Shown piece by piece: positions 40,474 to 51,018 of a DNA stretch of 64,000 bases. Within the stretch, counting starts at the first letter, position 1. The number at the start of each line of letters is the position of its first letter. Origin of the DNA: Saccharomycodes ludwigii (Eukaryota; Ascomycota; Saccharomycetes; Saccharomycodales; Saccharomycodaceae). The translations under genes and the position numbers were made by a program. Below the pieces are notes generated by a model. The model was not told the origin of the DNA, did not search any database, and saw nothing but the letters and a program-made list of their open reading frames with translations. Location of the stretch: contig NC_060202.1 in the NCBI RefSeq assembly GCF_020623625.1, positions 452,501 to 516,500 of the forward strand, read 5' to 3'.

Positions 40474-43400
40474 ATGAAAGTAGAAGAATTAATCATAGAT
40501 GGATTTAAATCGTATGCTACAAGAACAGTGATTTCACATTGGGATCCCCAATTCAATGCAATTACTGGTCTCAATGGATCGGGTAAATCAAATATTTTGG
40601 ATGCAATTTGTTTTGTTTTGGGTATTTCCTCAATGGCCACTGTTAGGGCATCCAACTTGCAAGATTTGATTTATAAGAGAGGCCAAGCTGGTGTTACTAA
40701 AGCCAGTGTTACGATTGTTTTTGATAATACAGATAGGAATAATTCTCCTATTGGATTTGAAACATACTCAAAAATTTCTGTGACAAGACAAGTGATGTTG
40801 GGCGGTACAAGCAAATATCTAATTAATGGTCATCGAGCCCAACAACAAACCGTGTTACATTTATTTCAATCTGTCCAATTAAATATTAACAATCCCAATT
40901 TTTTAATTATGCAAGGTAAAATTACAAAAGTTTTAAACATGAAGCCTAAGGAAATTCTCGCTCTTATTGAGGAGGCAGCAGGTACTAGAATGTTTGAGGA
41001 TAGACGCCAAAAGGCAGAGAAAACAATGACTAAAAAGGAAAGCAAATTAGTTGAAATTACAAGTATTTTACAAGAAGAAATCGAACCCAAATTGGAAAAG
41101 TTAAGAGGTGAGAAAAGGGCATTTTTGGAGTTCCAGGAAATCCAAACAGATTTAGAAACTACCCAGAGAATAGTTGATGCATTTGAGTATTATATGTATG
41201 TTACCAAATACCAGAATGTCCAAAAAATAACAACTACACAACAATCGACGTTGGAAGAGTATTCCAAATCAATGGAAACGTTAAAGAGGGAGCTAGCAAA
41301 CTTAAATGAAGATCTAGCTGAAATGGAAATTAAAAGAGAAAAAAGTCTGGATAAGGAAGGTGCTTTTCTAAAGTTAGAAAAAAAAGAACAGGCAATAAAT
41401 AATGATATATCACGAATTCATACAACAATTAGTATCAAAGAAGACGATATGAAGGAACAGGACACAAGATTACTTGAACTTCAAAAAGATTTGGATAAAT
41501 TGAAAGGTGCATTGGAATTCAAGTCTGAGTCATTTAAGGAAAAGAAGCTTGAATATGATCAAGCGCAAAATAAAATGAATAATTTAAAAAAAAAACATGC
41601 AGAAAAAGAAGCATTACTATCATCACTAACTACAGGCATATCCTTGACATCTGGTGAACAAGGTGGCTACATGGCCCAGATTTCATCGACAAAAAAAGAT
41701 TTGAATGATTGTGTGATTTCCATTAAGAGTGCTGAAATGAAAATTTCTAGACTGGAAAATGAATTGGTGAAAAACCAACCACGATTAGAACAAGCAAAGC
41801 TCGAAAAGGCTAAACTTGCAGAGGATATTGAGCAGTTAAAAAAGCAAAAGAAATATTTGGAAGCCAAATTAGCGGACGCTGGTTTTAATCTCTTAGATCT
41901 AAAACAATTAAAAGAAAGGGAAGTTTCTTTACGTGACGAGATTTATAAAATATCAAACGAAGTGGAACAATGGAAACGCAAATTATACAACATAGACTTT
42001 ACATACTCAAGCCCGTCACCAAATTTTGATTCAAACTCGGTTAAAGGTGTTGCTGCCACTTTGTTTGTTATAAACGATGAAAATTTAAATGCTGCTAATG
42101 CATTGCAAGTGTGTGCTGGTGGTAGACTTTTTAACGTGGTTGTTGATAATGAAAAAACTGCTTCTCAATTGTTAGAAAGGGGTAGGCTTCGTAAAAGGGT
42201 AACTATTATTCCGTTGAACAAAATCGCTGCAAGGAAACTAAGGGAAGATACGGTCAAATTTGCAAAACAACTTGCTACTTCGCCGGAGAACGTAGAATTA
42301 GCTTTGAATTTGATAGGTTATGAAGCAGAAGTGGCAAAGGCTTTAGAATTTATTTTTGGCACCAGCTTAATTTGTAAAGATTCTGATACCGCCAAGATAG
42401 TCACATTCCATCCGCAAATTAGGACAAGAAGTATTACGTTGCAAGGCGATGTGTACGATCCAGAGGGTACTTTATCAGGGGGATCAAGAGGTGGCAATTC
42501 CTCGTTATTGCTGGACATTCAAAAATATAACAAAAGTGCGAAGCAGCTAAATTTGCTACAAAAAGAGATTTCTATTGTGCACGATAACATTAAAACATTT
42601 GAAAAGAAATCAACTGTAACCAGAGAACTTCAAGATTCCTTAAATGTTTGTGATTATAAATTGCAATTAGCTGAAAAGGAAAATCAATCCAACTTGGCAA
42701 CTCAAATACTTAATAGGAAACAGGAGATTTTAAAAGAGATTGCAAATTTTAAAAAGGATATCACCAGTAAAATGCAAGAAAAGGACCATTTGGAAGCTAA
42801 AATGGGTGAAATTCAAAAAGAAATTGACGATTTTGCCAAAGACAAAGGATCCAAATTGAATGAATTGAAACAACAAGTTTCCACACTTACTTCAGAAGTA
42901 GATCGTTATAAAGTCATTTATGAAAATTTATACGATGAGTATCAAAATTTGGAACTTGAAAGGGATCAGCTAATATCTGAGATCAATCAAAGCAAAGAAA
43001 GTGAAGGTACAATTAGAAATAATTTAGAGCAACTAAAGAAGGATTTAACTCAACTTAAATCTAGCATGGATGGGTTACAAGAAAAAGGTCTGCTGATTAC
43101 AGAAGAATTGGAACATGAAAGATCCAGATTGTTGGAAATGGACAACGAAATCAAGGAACTTCAGTTATCCGTTAGAAATAAAACAAAGAGCTATAATACA
43201 ATTGAGTTGGAACACCAAAAACTAACTAATGAGCATGAAAAGTTCAGGCATGATATTGGCTCGATACGTGAAAGAATCCAAAAATTAAAAGAAAACAATG
43301 ACTGGTTAACTGATGATAACTATGTGTCGAGTATTGTGGAACAGAATCAAAATATAGACTTGGATGAGTATAAAAAAAGAAGTAGGCAATTAGAAGAAAA

Positions 43401-43995
43401 GTTCAATGGATTAAGGCGTAGGGTCAATCCCAACATTATGAGCATGATTGATAGCGTAGAGAAAAAGGAGGGTGCATTGAAAACAATGATCAGGACCATT
43501 GAAAAAGATAAACAAAAAATTCAAGAAACAGTTGAGAAATTAAATGAGTATAAAAAAGACGCGTTGATTAAAACATGGGAAAAAGTTAGTGTTGATTTTG
43601 GACAAATTTTTGCTGAACTATTGCCTAATTCTTTTGCAAAATTAGTTACACTAGAAAACAAAGAGATTACAGAGGGTTTAGAGGTCAAAGTGAAATTAGG
43701 TAGTATATGGAAGGAAGGTCTAGTAGAATTGTCTGGTGGCCAACGATCCTTGATTGCATTATCCCTAATTTTAGCCTTGTTGCAATTCAAACCTGCACCA
43801 ATGTATATTTTGGATGAAGTTGACGCTGCTTTAGATTTAAGCCATACGCAAAATATTGGGCATTTAATAAAGACAAGATTTAAAGGTTCCCAATTTATAG
43901 TTGTTTCTTTGAAAGAAGGTATGTTTTCGAATGCTAATAGGGTATTTAGAACAAGATTTCAAGAGGGCACTTCAGTGGTAAGTATAATGAATTAA
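40474..43995 (+). CDS. SMC2: Condensin ATPase subunit Smc2
   Basis: This 1173-residue SMC protein (S. cerevisiae 1170) pairs with Smc4 in condensin for chromosome compaction. The start MKVEELIIDGFKSYATRT at 40474 is the family start; the 20 codons open upstream lack an ATG. Walker A is GLNGSGKS (32-39), the Q-loop follows in FLIMQGKITKVLNMKP, two long coiled coils flank a hinge at about 505-660 (GVAATLFVINDENLNAANALQV, then GGRLFNVVVDNE, LQGDVYDPEGTLSGGSRGG), and the C-terminal head has the signature LSGGQRSLIALSLILAL and Walker B MYILDEVDAALD. It is convergent with MET10 as in YFR030W-YFR031C. Confidence 0.97.
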   Translation: MKVEELIIDGFKSYATRTVISHWDPQFNAITGLNGSGKSNILDAICFVLGISSMATVRASNLQDLIYKRGQAGVTKASVTIVFDNTDRNNSPIGFETYSKISVTRQVMLGGTSKYLINGHRAQQQTVLHLFQSVQLNINNPNFLIMQGKITKVLNMKPKEILALIEEAAGTRMFEDRRQKAEKTMTKKESKLVEITSILQEEIEPKLEKLRGEKRAFLEFQEIQTDLETTQRIVDAFEYYMYVTKYQNVQKITTTQQSTLEEYSKSMETLKRELANLNEDLAEMEIKREKSLDKEGAFLKLEKKEQAINNDISRIHTTISIKEDDMKEQDTRLLELQKDLDKLKGALEFKSESFKEKKLEYDQAQNKMNNLKKKHAEKEALLSSLTTGISLTSGEQGGYMAQISSTKKDLNDCVISIKSAEMKISRLENELVKNQPRLEQAKLEKAKLAEDIEQLKKQKKYLEAKLADAGFNLLDLKQLKEREVSLRDEIYKISNEVEQWKRKLYNIDFTYSSPSPNFDSNSVKGVAATLFVINDENLNAANALQVCAGGRLFNVVVDNEKTASQLLERGRLRKRVTIIPLNKIAARKLREDTVKFAKQLATSPENVELALNLIGYEAEVAKALEFIFGTSLICKDSDTAKIVTFHPQIRTRSITLQGDVYDPEGTLSGGSRGGNSSLLLDIQKYNKSAKQLNLLQKEISIVHDNIKTFEKKSTVTRELQDSLNVCDYKLQLAEKENQSNLATQILNRKQEILKEIANFKKDITSKMQEKDHLEAKMGEIQKEIDDFAKDKGSKLNELKQQVSTLTSEVDRYKVIYENLYDEYQNLELERDQLISEINQSKESEGTIRNNLEQLKKDLTQLKSSMDGLQEKGLLITEELEHERSRLLEMDNEIKELQLSVRNKTKSYNTIELEHQKLTNEHEKFRHDIGSIRERIQKLKENNDWLTDDNYVSSIVEQNQNIDLDEYKKRSRQLEEKFNGLRRRVNPNIMSMIDSVEKKEGALKTMIRTIEKDKQKIQETVEKLNEYKKDALIKTWEKVSVDFGQIFAELLPNSFAKLVTLENKEITEGLEVKVKLGSIWKEGLVELSGGQRSLIALSLILALLQFKPAPMYILDEVDAALDLSHTQNIGHLIKTRFKGSQFIVVSLKEGMFSNANRVFRTRFQEGTSVVSIMN

Positions 43996-44065
43996 GTACT
44001 TAATTATTTATACCAAAAAAAAAAAAAAAAAAAAAAAAAAAGAAAAAATTGGTATTTACGATTTC

Positions 44066-47000
44066 TCAGTAGACTTCTAAAATGTATCTAGATGACTCCT
44101 TTAAATCCTCAATAGCTTGGTTTAAATCAACGGTGATTCCCTTTTCTTTGGCATCAGCTTCAATGATATCTTGTAAAGCTTTAGTAATATCAGGAACTGG
44201 CCAAGTTGGACCACACAAATAGAAAGAGCCCTTGTTATCCATCATGGCTACTTTCAATTCTTTCAAATTTTCTTTAATACGATCTTGGATATAAATCTTT
44301 TGTGGTTGATCTCTTGAAAAAGCAGCACCGATATGTGTTATAATACCAGCATCCTTATAAGCTTCCCATAATTCACCATACAAGTACTCTTCTCTCTTGT
44401 GTCTTGCGCCCAAATAAAGGTAAACTTGACCAATAGTATGGCCTTGTTGTTTTTGCCACAACTTCTCTTCAACAATTGCTTTGAAAGGAGCTAGACCAGT
44501 ACCAAGCCCGCTCATAATAACTGGCTGTTCAGTGGATGGTGGTAATTTCATGACTGATGGTTTTACACTAACAACCAATTCTGCTCCAACAGGCAAGTCA
44601 GATAAGTATTTAGAAGCCTGACCATATCTCTTTCTACCCTGTTTGTCAATCCAATCGACAACTACAATTAACAAATGGACTTCATTGGGGTGAACCTTTT
44701 GAGAAGAAGCAATGGAATACTCTCTTCTTTTCAATGGAGCAACGATGTTGACCAAGTCTGCCAAAGATGGTCTACAACTTGGAAATACTCTAAAAATATC
44801 AGCATAGGTGTAAAACTCTTCCTCTTGGTATCTCTTCAACTCAGCGGCACCGCTGCTAGAAACCAAGTTTTGTAATGCAGCCTTTTCTTTGTTGTCTTGA
44901 GCAAAATCGATCAAAGATTCATAAAATCTCTTTGGTGGTTTGCCAAAAATATCCAAATTTTCAGAAAAGGTTTGTAAAACAGTTCTTAATTCAATGGCAT
45001 TAACGTCTTCCTTACTTGGAACGGAAACAATAGCATTTTCATTCAAACCATAATATTGTAAGAAATCCCTGACTAACGTCTCGTTATTCTTTGCATGAAT
45101 ACCCAAAGCTTCACCGATGTCATATTTCAAACCAGTACCAGAAATGTCAAATTCAATTTCAAAAATATTTCTAGAATAGTATTCTGGTGTAACCCTTTTG
45201 TTTTTCTTCACTTTAACAACAAAGTTTTTGACAGGTAAATCCGGTCTTAATTCCTTTTTTATACCATAAGCCTCTTTAAAAGTTAATTTCTTGGCAATAT
45301 CGGACACTTTGAAAACGTTAGGTTCTCTCTCTTCTGGGACTTGTTTTGAATTTGGATGGAAAGCGTTTTCATTAACTAAAACTTGTAATAAAGCGGGTTC
45401 TTCTGGATCTTCTAATTCTGAAAATGATTTGTAGATATCAGTTGGAACTTCTTTAATACCAACTTCAAAAGCATTAGTAATAGTTTCAACCAAAACGGCA
45501 GCCAATAGTTCAATATCAGCACCAGATGAACCCCAGATACGACGAGCACTATTTTGAACGTCCAAGTTGTAGGCATATTTCCAAAAGACACTTTGAGAAA
45601 CAAAAGACAACGTGCGGCCCTTAGTCTGTTCTCTATCGCCAATTAATTCCTTGTCCACCAAAACTAATTTAATATTTTTAGAGGCAATATGCTTCAAAAA
45701 TTCTATTGGTAATTTCAAAAAATCTTTATAAGTGGAAACATCATCTAATTTTTGATCTTTGAAAGAATCCTTATCCAAAACCAAAATGATTGTGCCATTG
45801 ACATCAGTAACTTTTGCTATATCAAATGTTCTCAAAAGCTCCACATTAGCAACAAAGGAAACTTTAGAAGAGTCGATATTGGTTACCAAAGGGGCAGAAT
45901 TTGAATCAGGTAATGAAATAATTTGTGCTTGGAAAGTGCCCGCATTGTTAATATTGTCAAACCTAGTTCTCAAAGTGACCTGCTTGTCATCATCAAAGGC
46001 TAAAGAGTGAACCAAATTGGAACCCAAATCTAAACTGTCATCATTGTTATCGTTAGCCCATATAGTAAAGGCGTCAAATTTGTCTGAATAATTAATTTGA
46101 AATTCGGTGACAAACGAACCAATAACATCTTGGATGGCAAGTAGAGACCAAACAAAGTTTGGTTTGTATATATATTCAGTAACAGAAATACCTCTTCTGC
46201 CATGGAAAAACAAAGAGGCAGCAACAGTCTCCTTCAACGGAGACGAGTTTGAATCCAAAGATTGAGAAATAACAATGACATTTTTGGTAGTCGATGGCAA
46301 ACAGGCAACAAATTTATCAGTATCAAATGGTAATGGAATTCTGATAGCAATGTGACCAACTTTACTTTGGGTACCGTCAATGGCTTTAGAAAACAATTCT
46401 GATTCGACGGACCCATAAGTTACAAAGACTGTTTCTGGGTTCTCGACACCAAAATATTGGAAGTTATGTAATTTAATTGGGGAGTTTTCGTTATAAATAG
46501 TTAAAATATCATCAAAAGAAGAGTGTTCTGGGATGTGCAAGTTTGGTAAAGTTGTAACACTATCTTCATTGGAGTTCAATACAGTTTTAGCATACGAAGC
46601 ACCATCAAACAAGTGGATAGTTGAAGTGAACTGAGATAAAAACAAGGACAAAGCAGTAGTGTGTTGAACTTCATTGTGATTAATTGGGGTAATTACCGGA
46701 TAATTTAACTCTTGAGCAATTTTTAGTGGAGTAACATAATCACTAACAATGCTATCATCAACATAATCTAAAGCAGCAATAGTAAAAGCTAATTTAGCGT
46801 TAGATCCCTTCAAGGTGTTGTAAAAATATTTAAAACCAAATCCAGGAGTGATAATCCCAACTGGAAGTTTGGTTTGTTGTTTTTCAGATAAATAACCCAG
46901 AGGTAATTTGCCAGCACCGGGTCTCAATTGTAATTCTTGAAAATATAAGTGGTTTTGGTCTCTAGCAGCCCAACGTTTAATAGCGGCATCTAACAAATCT

Positions 47001-47143
47001 TGTTCATCAAAAGATTTATAACTGAAAATCGTATCTAAATTTTCGTACAGAGTTGAGTTAATACGGAAAAGTGGGGTAGTATTTGATGACAAACGCTTGG
47101 GGTCCGTTGGAATCCCAAAGGGATTATTGAAAAAAGCTGACAT
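44066..47143 (-). CDS. MET10: Assimilatory sulfite reductase, flavoprotein alpha subunit
   Basis: The 1025-residue subunit passes electrons from NADPH through FAD to Met5, which reduces sulfite to sulfide. The N-terminal half is pyruvate:ferredoxin-oxidoreductase-like; the C-terminal half is an FNR-like module: RREYSIASSQ binds FAD, MSGLGTGLAPFKA and the LYLGARHKREEYLYGELW segment bind NADP, and the end YILEVY is conserved. I start at 47143 (MSAFFNNPFG), which aligns with S. cerevisiae MPVEFATNPFG. An upstream in-frame ATG at 47230 would add 29 residues, but a two-codon ATG TCA TGA overlaps it out of frame. Neighbour SMC2 converges, as on chromosome VI. Confidence 0.95.
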   Translation of the reverse strand: MSAFFNNPFGIPTDPKRLSSNTTPLFRINSTLYENLDTIFSYKSFDEQDLLDAAIKRWAARDQNHLYFQELQLRPGAGKLPLGYLSEKQQTKLPVGIITPGFGFKYFYNTLKGSNAKLAFTIAALDYVDDSIVSDYVTPLKIAQELNYPVITPINHNEVQHTTALSLFLSQFTSTIHLFDGASYAKTVLNSNEDSVTTLPNLHIPEHSSFDDILTIYNENSPIKLHNFQYFGVENPETVFVTYGSVESELFSKAIDGTQSKVGHIAIRIPLPFDTDKFVACLPSTTKNVIVISQSLDSNSSPLKETVAASLFFHGRRGISVTEYIYKPNFVWSLLAIQDVIGSFVTEFQINYSDKFDAFTIWANDNNDDSLDLGSNLVHSLAFDDDKQVTLRTRFDNINNAGTFQAQIISLPDSNSAPLVTNIDSSKVSFVANVELLRTFDIAKVTDVNGTIILVLDKDSFKDQKLDDVSTYKDFLKLPIEFLKHIASKNIKLVLVDKELIGDREQTKGRTLSFVSQSVFWKYAYNLDVQNSARRIWGSSGADIELLAAVLVETITNAFEVGIKEVPTDIYKSFSELEDPEEPALLQVLVNENAFHPNSKQVPEEREPNVFKVSDIAKKLTFKEAYGIKKELRPDLPVKNFVVKVKKNKRVTPEYYSRNIFEIEFDISGTGLKYDIGEALGIHAKNNETLVRDFLQYYGLNENAIVSVPSKEDVNAIELRTVLQTFSENLDIFGKPPKRFYESLIDFAQDNKEKAALQNLVSSSGAAELKRYQEEEFYTYADIFRVFPSCRPSLADLVNIVAPLKRREYSIASSQKVHPNEVHLLIVVVDWIDKQGRKRYGQASKYLSDLPVGAELVVSVKPSVMKLPPSTEQPVIMSGLGTGLAPFKAIVEEKLWQKQQGHTIGQVYLYLGARHKREEYLYGELWEAYKDAGIITHIGAAFSRDQPQKIYIQDRIKENLKELKVAMMDNKGSFYLCGPTWPVPDITKALQDIIEADAKEKGITVDLNQAIEDLKESSRYILEVY

Positions 47144-47617
47144 AACACCTAGGTTGTTGCAGTTACTGTCTTGAAATCTTTTAGTATTTTGAAGACTTAA
47201 ATAAGGAAACGATGCTTCTAAAAGATTCATGACATATGTAGAAGGATGGAATGAAAAAAGATGGGAAAATATTGACAAAAGGATTAAAAAAAATAAAAAT
47301 GATGTATAGATGAAACAAACTGTGATTTTATTTATATAAAAGAAATGTATCTAATTAATTTGACATGTATTTTTCCTTGTAAGATAATATTTACCAGCTG
47401 TACAACAAAGATCAAAAAATCTAAAGAAAAAAAAAAAAAAAACCCTCAGCGGGAAAGGAAAAACACACTTTCTAAAATCTTTACCACCACCACATTTATT
47501 TACACAGCCCCCATACAGGGCATCTGCTAATACTTGACACAACAAGTATCACGTGAAATGATGGTCCTTGTTGTTTTCTTACAACAAAAAATAAAAAAAA
47601 AAAAAAAAACTTTTCAA
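47144..47617. other. MET10 promoter / VID28 3' region
   Basis: The gap belongs to the MET10 promoter because VID28 ends at 47618 on the same strand. It holds a Cbf1 site and a Met31/32-like core (listed separately), an A18 run near 47425-47442 and another A-rich run near 47591-47609. Frames on the plus strand here are low-complexity. Confidence 0.55.
47317..47556. promoter_or_regulatory. Cbf1 palindrome and Met31/32-like core at MET10
   Basis: ATCACGTGA (TCACGTGA at 47549-47556) is the Cbf1-Met4-Met28 element of sulfur genes. AAACTGTGA at 47317-47325 differs by one base from the Met31/Met32 core AAACTGTGG. The Cbf1 site is about 405 bp before the chosen ATG. Sulfur-limitation control of MET10 is known in S. 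cerevisiae. Confidence 0.6.
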
Positions 47618-50443
47618 TTAAATGGACACATTTCCATTCGATGGAATAATCAATTTTGCCTGAATAAACTTAGCAGCCTCAAAAATATGGTTGTCTTTGC
47701 TCTTTAGATACTTATCTATTATTGGTTGAAACCCCATCTCAACTAAAATGCTACTTCTATCCTTTAGATCCTCCGTATCTGTATTATTGCGCGACTTCAA
47801 ATTTTTATTAAACCGGGCTGGGTTAGTTGTTGAAAAAATATACCCACCATGGCTTAGGTTCCCATTTTCTTTTTCATTCTCCTCTTCTTCGTTCTCCTCT
47901 TCTTCATTTCTATTAATATAAGTGTTGTTATATGAGTGACCAGGGGTTTGATGCGAGCTCCATACTAAATTACTCAAAATACGTAAACAAGCTAAATTTA
48001 AAGCTTTGTAAGTGTATCCAGAAATATTTCTAGATAAAATATCTTTAATACAATTCATTAAATCATCATTCTCCACAATCATTTGTCTCTTGTGCTCGTT
48101 AATTGCTGAAATGTTTGCTAGAATATATAATATGGATAGCAAAATTCTGAATTGTACCTCATTGTTGACATTTAATTTTTTCATCTTGCTTGCCAAAAAT
48201 TCAAACAAATAACATGATTCAGTAACATCGCTTTGGCAATCTTTAATTGTTTCAGTTAAAAAGCATTTCAAAAGCATATTTATTAATTTACGTGAACTGC
48301 ATGTTAAATTGGCCAATAAATAGAAACACTGTTCTTGAATTTTCCAGTTTGGATCAATAGTATATTTCAAAATTTTTTCTAAAGAAATTTGACTCAATAA
48401 CTCCACTCTGACTTCAACAGACGATTCAAAGGTTCTATTTCTTAAAACCCACAAATTATTTAAGATCACATCGGGGTTGAAATAAAAAACATTCGGGTCT
48501 TGGAAAAGATCAAATATTTTATTAAGTGAACCAATGAAAATACTTCCATTAGAAAATATAAAGGGCTGCAGAGGCGAAAACTCTAAAGAAAAATTCGATA
48601 TAATGCCTAATGCAAATGCCAAGATTTCCACTTCACTTTTCAACAATTTTTTTTGCAATGTGCTATTCTTGAAATAAAAAATTAGATCAATTTCGCTAGA
48701 TACCAAATTTAAAAAGGTATTTGCTATAACTTTGCTTTTAAAATATTTCCTTAGTGATGAAGCGCTTCGTGTTAATGATTTGGTTAAAATTAACATCGAC
48801 TTTGTTAGCTCTGATGTTATTAAACATGGGTATGCTTCGTCAGTATCATATACTGGCAATTGTAACGCCTTTTTTAAATTTTCAACATGACCATTGATAC
48901 CATTCCTAATAATTTCCACCAAATGACTTCCGGTAACAACCCCATCTTTTACAGTATCATCTCTATCACCAATAGTACCCCTATAATTTGAATCAGCGTC
49001 TTGATAAATTTTATTAATTCTATCTAATAAAGTTTTATTTTTCTGGTTTTTTTGAAGCTCTTTGCCACCGTTTGATTCGGTGCAGGCAGAAGATAGTCTA
49101 AGTCTCTTTTTGGTTTTTTTATTTTTTTGCAATAGTTCTTCTGCATTATAGAATGGAAATTTAAAATCCAATAGAGTAAACTTGTAGTCAGCATTATAAG
49201 AACACAATAAACTCAGTAACTCAAACAACTGTGCCAACTCGTGATATGATGCCATAGTGTGCTGTCTATATTGTAATAAACTAAAAAATCTTTCTTCAAA
49301 ATAAGGCATTAAAAAATTATTAAGTATACCTTGCGAAAATTGATCCAGCATAATGGTATCGTTTCTAAACGAAATTAAAAGAATATCTAAAACATCAAAC
49401 CACCAAGGTAAATTGTCAACTACTTCTTGGTGCTGATAAATTAAAAGATATAATTCGCTAAAATCGCCATCATACTCTGCACTAGTCAATAAGTATTTGA
49501 TTGCAGCGCATTTTAATTCTAAATTGTCGATTGCTTTGGTAAATATTTTGACAAACACCTTGAGGCGAGAGTACTCATCGATATCCATAAAACTTGCCTC
49601 ATTTTTAGTTGTTTTATTCGACAGCAAAATCATCGTTTTTGTTAAAATTTCGATTTCATATGGATTTAAAAATTGTAAAACTTTTAGATTCGGAGTCTTG
49701 ATATTGGATGGTAGTAAGTGGTTAATGTATAAAACTTTAAAATCCAACGCATATCTATATTTCTCATAAAACATATTTAATATTAAGGGAATTATAGTAA
49801 AAAATTTATTTTCCCTGTTGATTGATCTTTGATAAGTTAACTTCATTAAAATATCCAATATTTCCGAAACACATTTGTAAATTAAAGTAGGACGTTCATC
49901 GGTGGCATTGGTTATTGTGTCCTGTGTGTTGATGTAAATTTTTTCCAAAAGATCGGCGCTGAATTCTATAAATTGGTCTGTAATATAAGGTTTTTTGTTC
50001 TCAATACTTTCGTCAGCTTCGTGCTGCTGTAATAGAGCTTTAGGAACTGAATATTGTAAGCCAGTGTTGATACAGCAAAAATATTTGTAAGTGAATTCCA
50101 AATCTACTGCTGACCCAACTTTGAGCCTCCCAGTTATTAATAAAAAAATCAACTTTAGCAAATATGTGGATGTGTCTATTGGATAAACATTTATTTCCAA
50201 ATTGAATAAACCAATAAAAATTTCCAATATATCATCTCTTGAGGGCACAATTGAGTCATCGCTAATAGTTCCAGTAATAATTTGAATGTGGTTGTTTAAT
50301 AATAATGTTAGCAACTCATCAAGTAAATCAGTACCTTGAAGCTTTTTCGTTTTACAATCTGAAATAAATTTCACTTTGGAAAAAGCATCGCCCATTATAC
50401 TATGCTTGATTTCTCTTAGTCTGGTTGGGCTTAAATATGGCAT
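47618..50443 (-). CDS. VID28: GID ubiquitin ligase subunit Vid28 (Gid5)
   Basis: The 941-residue protein (S. cerevisiae about 921) fits Gid5, the armadillo-repeat scaffold that carries the degron receptor Gid4 in the GID E3 complex, which degrades gluconeogenic enzymes on glucose. It starts MPYLSPTRLREIKHS. Most of the chain is helical; ARM-like repeats are clearest at about 645-860 (PDVILNNLWVLRNRTFESS, CFYLLANLTCSSRKLIN, LSILYILANISAINEHKRQM, LACLRILSNLVWSSH). A Glu/Asn-rich insertion lies near 842-856. The tail (FQPIIDKYLKSKD) is conserved-looking. Identification rests on this architecture plus position beside SNL1 and RPL2 (YIL017C), not on a single motif. Confidence 0.85.
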   Translation of the reverse strand: MPYLSPTRLREIKHSIMGDAFSKVKFISDCKTKKLQGTDLLDELLTLLLNNHIQIITGTISDDSIVPSRDDILEIFIGLFNLEINVYPIDTSTYLLKLIFLLITGRLKVGSAVDLEFTYKYFCCINTGLQYSVPKALLQQHEADESIENKKPYITDQFIEFSADLLEKIYINTQDTITNATDERPTLIYKCVSEILDILMKLTYQRSINRENKFFTIIPLILNMFYEKYRYALDFKVLYINHLLPSNIKTPNLKVLQFLNPYEIEILTKTMILLSNKTTKNEASFMDIDEYSRLKVFVKIFTKAIDNLELKCAAIKYLLTSAEYDGDFSELYLLIYQHQEVVDNLPWWFDVLDILLISFRNDTIMLDQFSQGILNNFLMPYFEERFFSLLQYRQHTMASYHELAQLFELLSLLCSYNADYKFTLLDFKFPFYNAEELLQKNKKTKKRLRLSSACTESNGGKELQKNQKNKTLLDRINKIYQDADSNYRGTIGDRDDTVKDGVVTGSHLVEIIRNGINGHVENLKKALQLPVYDTDEAYPCLITSELTKSMLILTKSLTRSASSLRKYFKSKVIANTFLNLVSSEIDLIFYFKNSTLQKKLLKSEVEILAFALGIISNFSLEFSPLQPFIFSNGSIFIGSLNKIFDLFQDPNVFYFNPDVILNNLWVLRNRTFESSVEVRVELLSQISLEKILKYTIDPNWKIQEQCFYLLANLTCSSRKLINMLLKCFLTETIKDCQSDVTESCYLFEFLASKMKKLNVNNEVQFRILLSILYILANISAINEHKRQMIVENDDLMNCIKDILSRNISGYTYKALNLACLRILSNLVWSSHQTPGHSYNNTYINRNEEEENEEEENEKENGNLSHGGYIFSTTNPARFNKNLKSRNNTDTEDLKDRSSILVEMGFQPIIDKYLKSKDNHIFEAAKFIQAKLIIPSNGNVSI

Positions 50444-51018
50444 GGTTTCTGGTACTGTGGTTAAATATTTATATGCTTTTATTGTTGTTGTTGTTGTTGT
50501 TGTTCTTGATATAATTGTGTAAATAAAACAAGTTATTGTTATAGCTTATGAACAAGTTAGAAGATGATTTCACACCGCTCCCCCCTTTAAAAATTAAAAA
50601 AGTTACTCACATCCGTACAGCCACCGTTGCTTCTTGCTTATTATAATTTCCTTTGTGTGTAAAATATATCAATTTGTACGGCAGTTAGAAAAAAAGGGAA
50701 GGGGGGGGGGGGGGGGGGCAGGGGGAAAAGAAAAAGAAATGCCCTTATCCGAATATTCTACGGATAATGCACAAACAGGACTTAAAAGAAAGAAAGAAAG
50801 AGAGAGAGGAAAAGGGAAAAAAAAAAAAAAAAAAAAAAAAAAATGACAGCTGTTTTGTTATTTTTTTTGCATGAGATCGTATGCGAATTAGCGTTTTAAC
50901 TCATTTAAAGTTGTTACTATTTAAGTAAAATCACAGATATATAAGTAAATAGATCCGGAGAGAAGAGGAAAAAAGAAAAGAAAAGATTCGAGAAATTGCT
51001 TTAAATTTTAATATTAGG
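50444..51018. other. Divergent VID28/SNL1 promoter with G18 run and Rap1-like site
   Basis: It holds ACATCCGTACAG at 50609-50620, close to the Rap1 consensus; an 18-base G run (50701-50718) followed by CA and five more G; a purine-rich stretch and an A25-class run (about 50818-50843). No gene is supported; the Gly/Lys frame across the G run is an artefact. Confidence 0.6.

Noticed and set aside
50634-50846. 70-codon frame across the G run
   Set aside because: Its Gly and Lys runs come from the G18 and A runs; no supporting feature.
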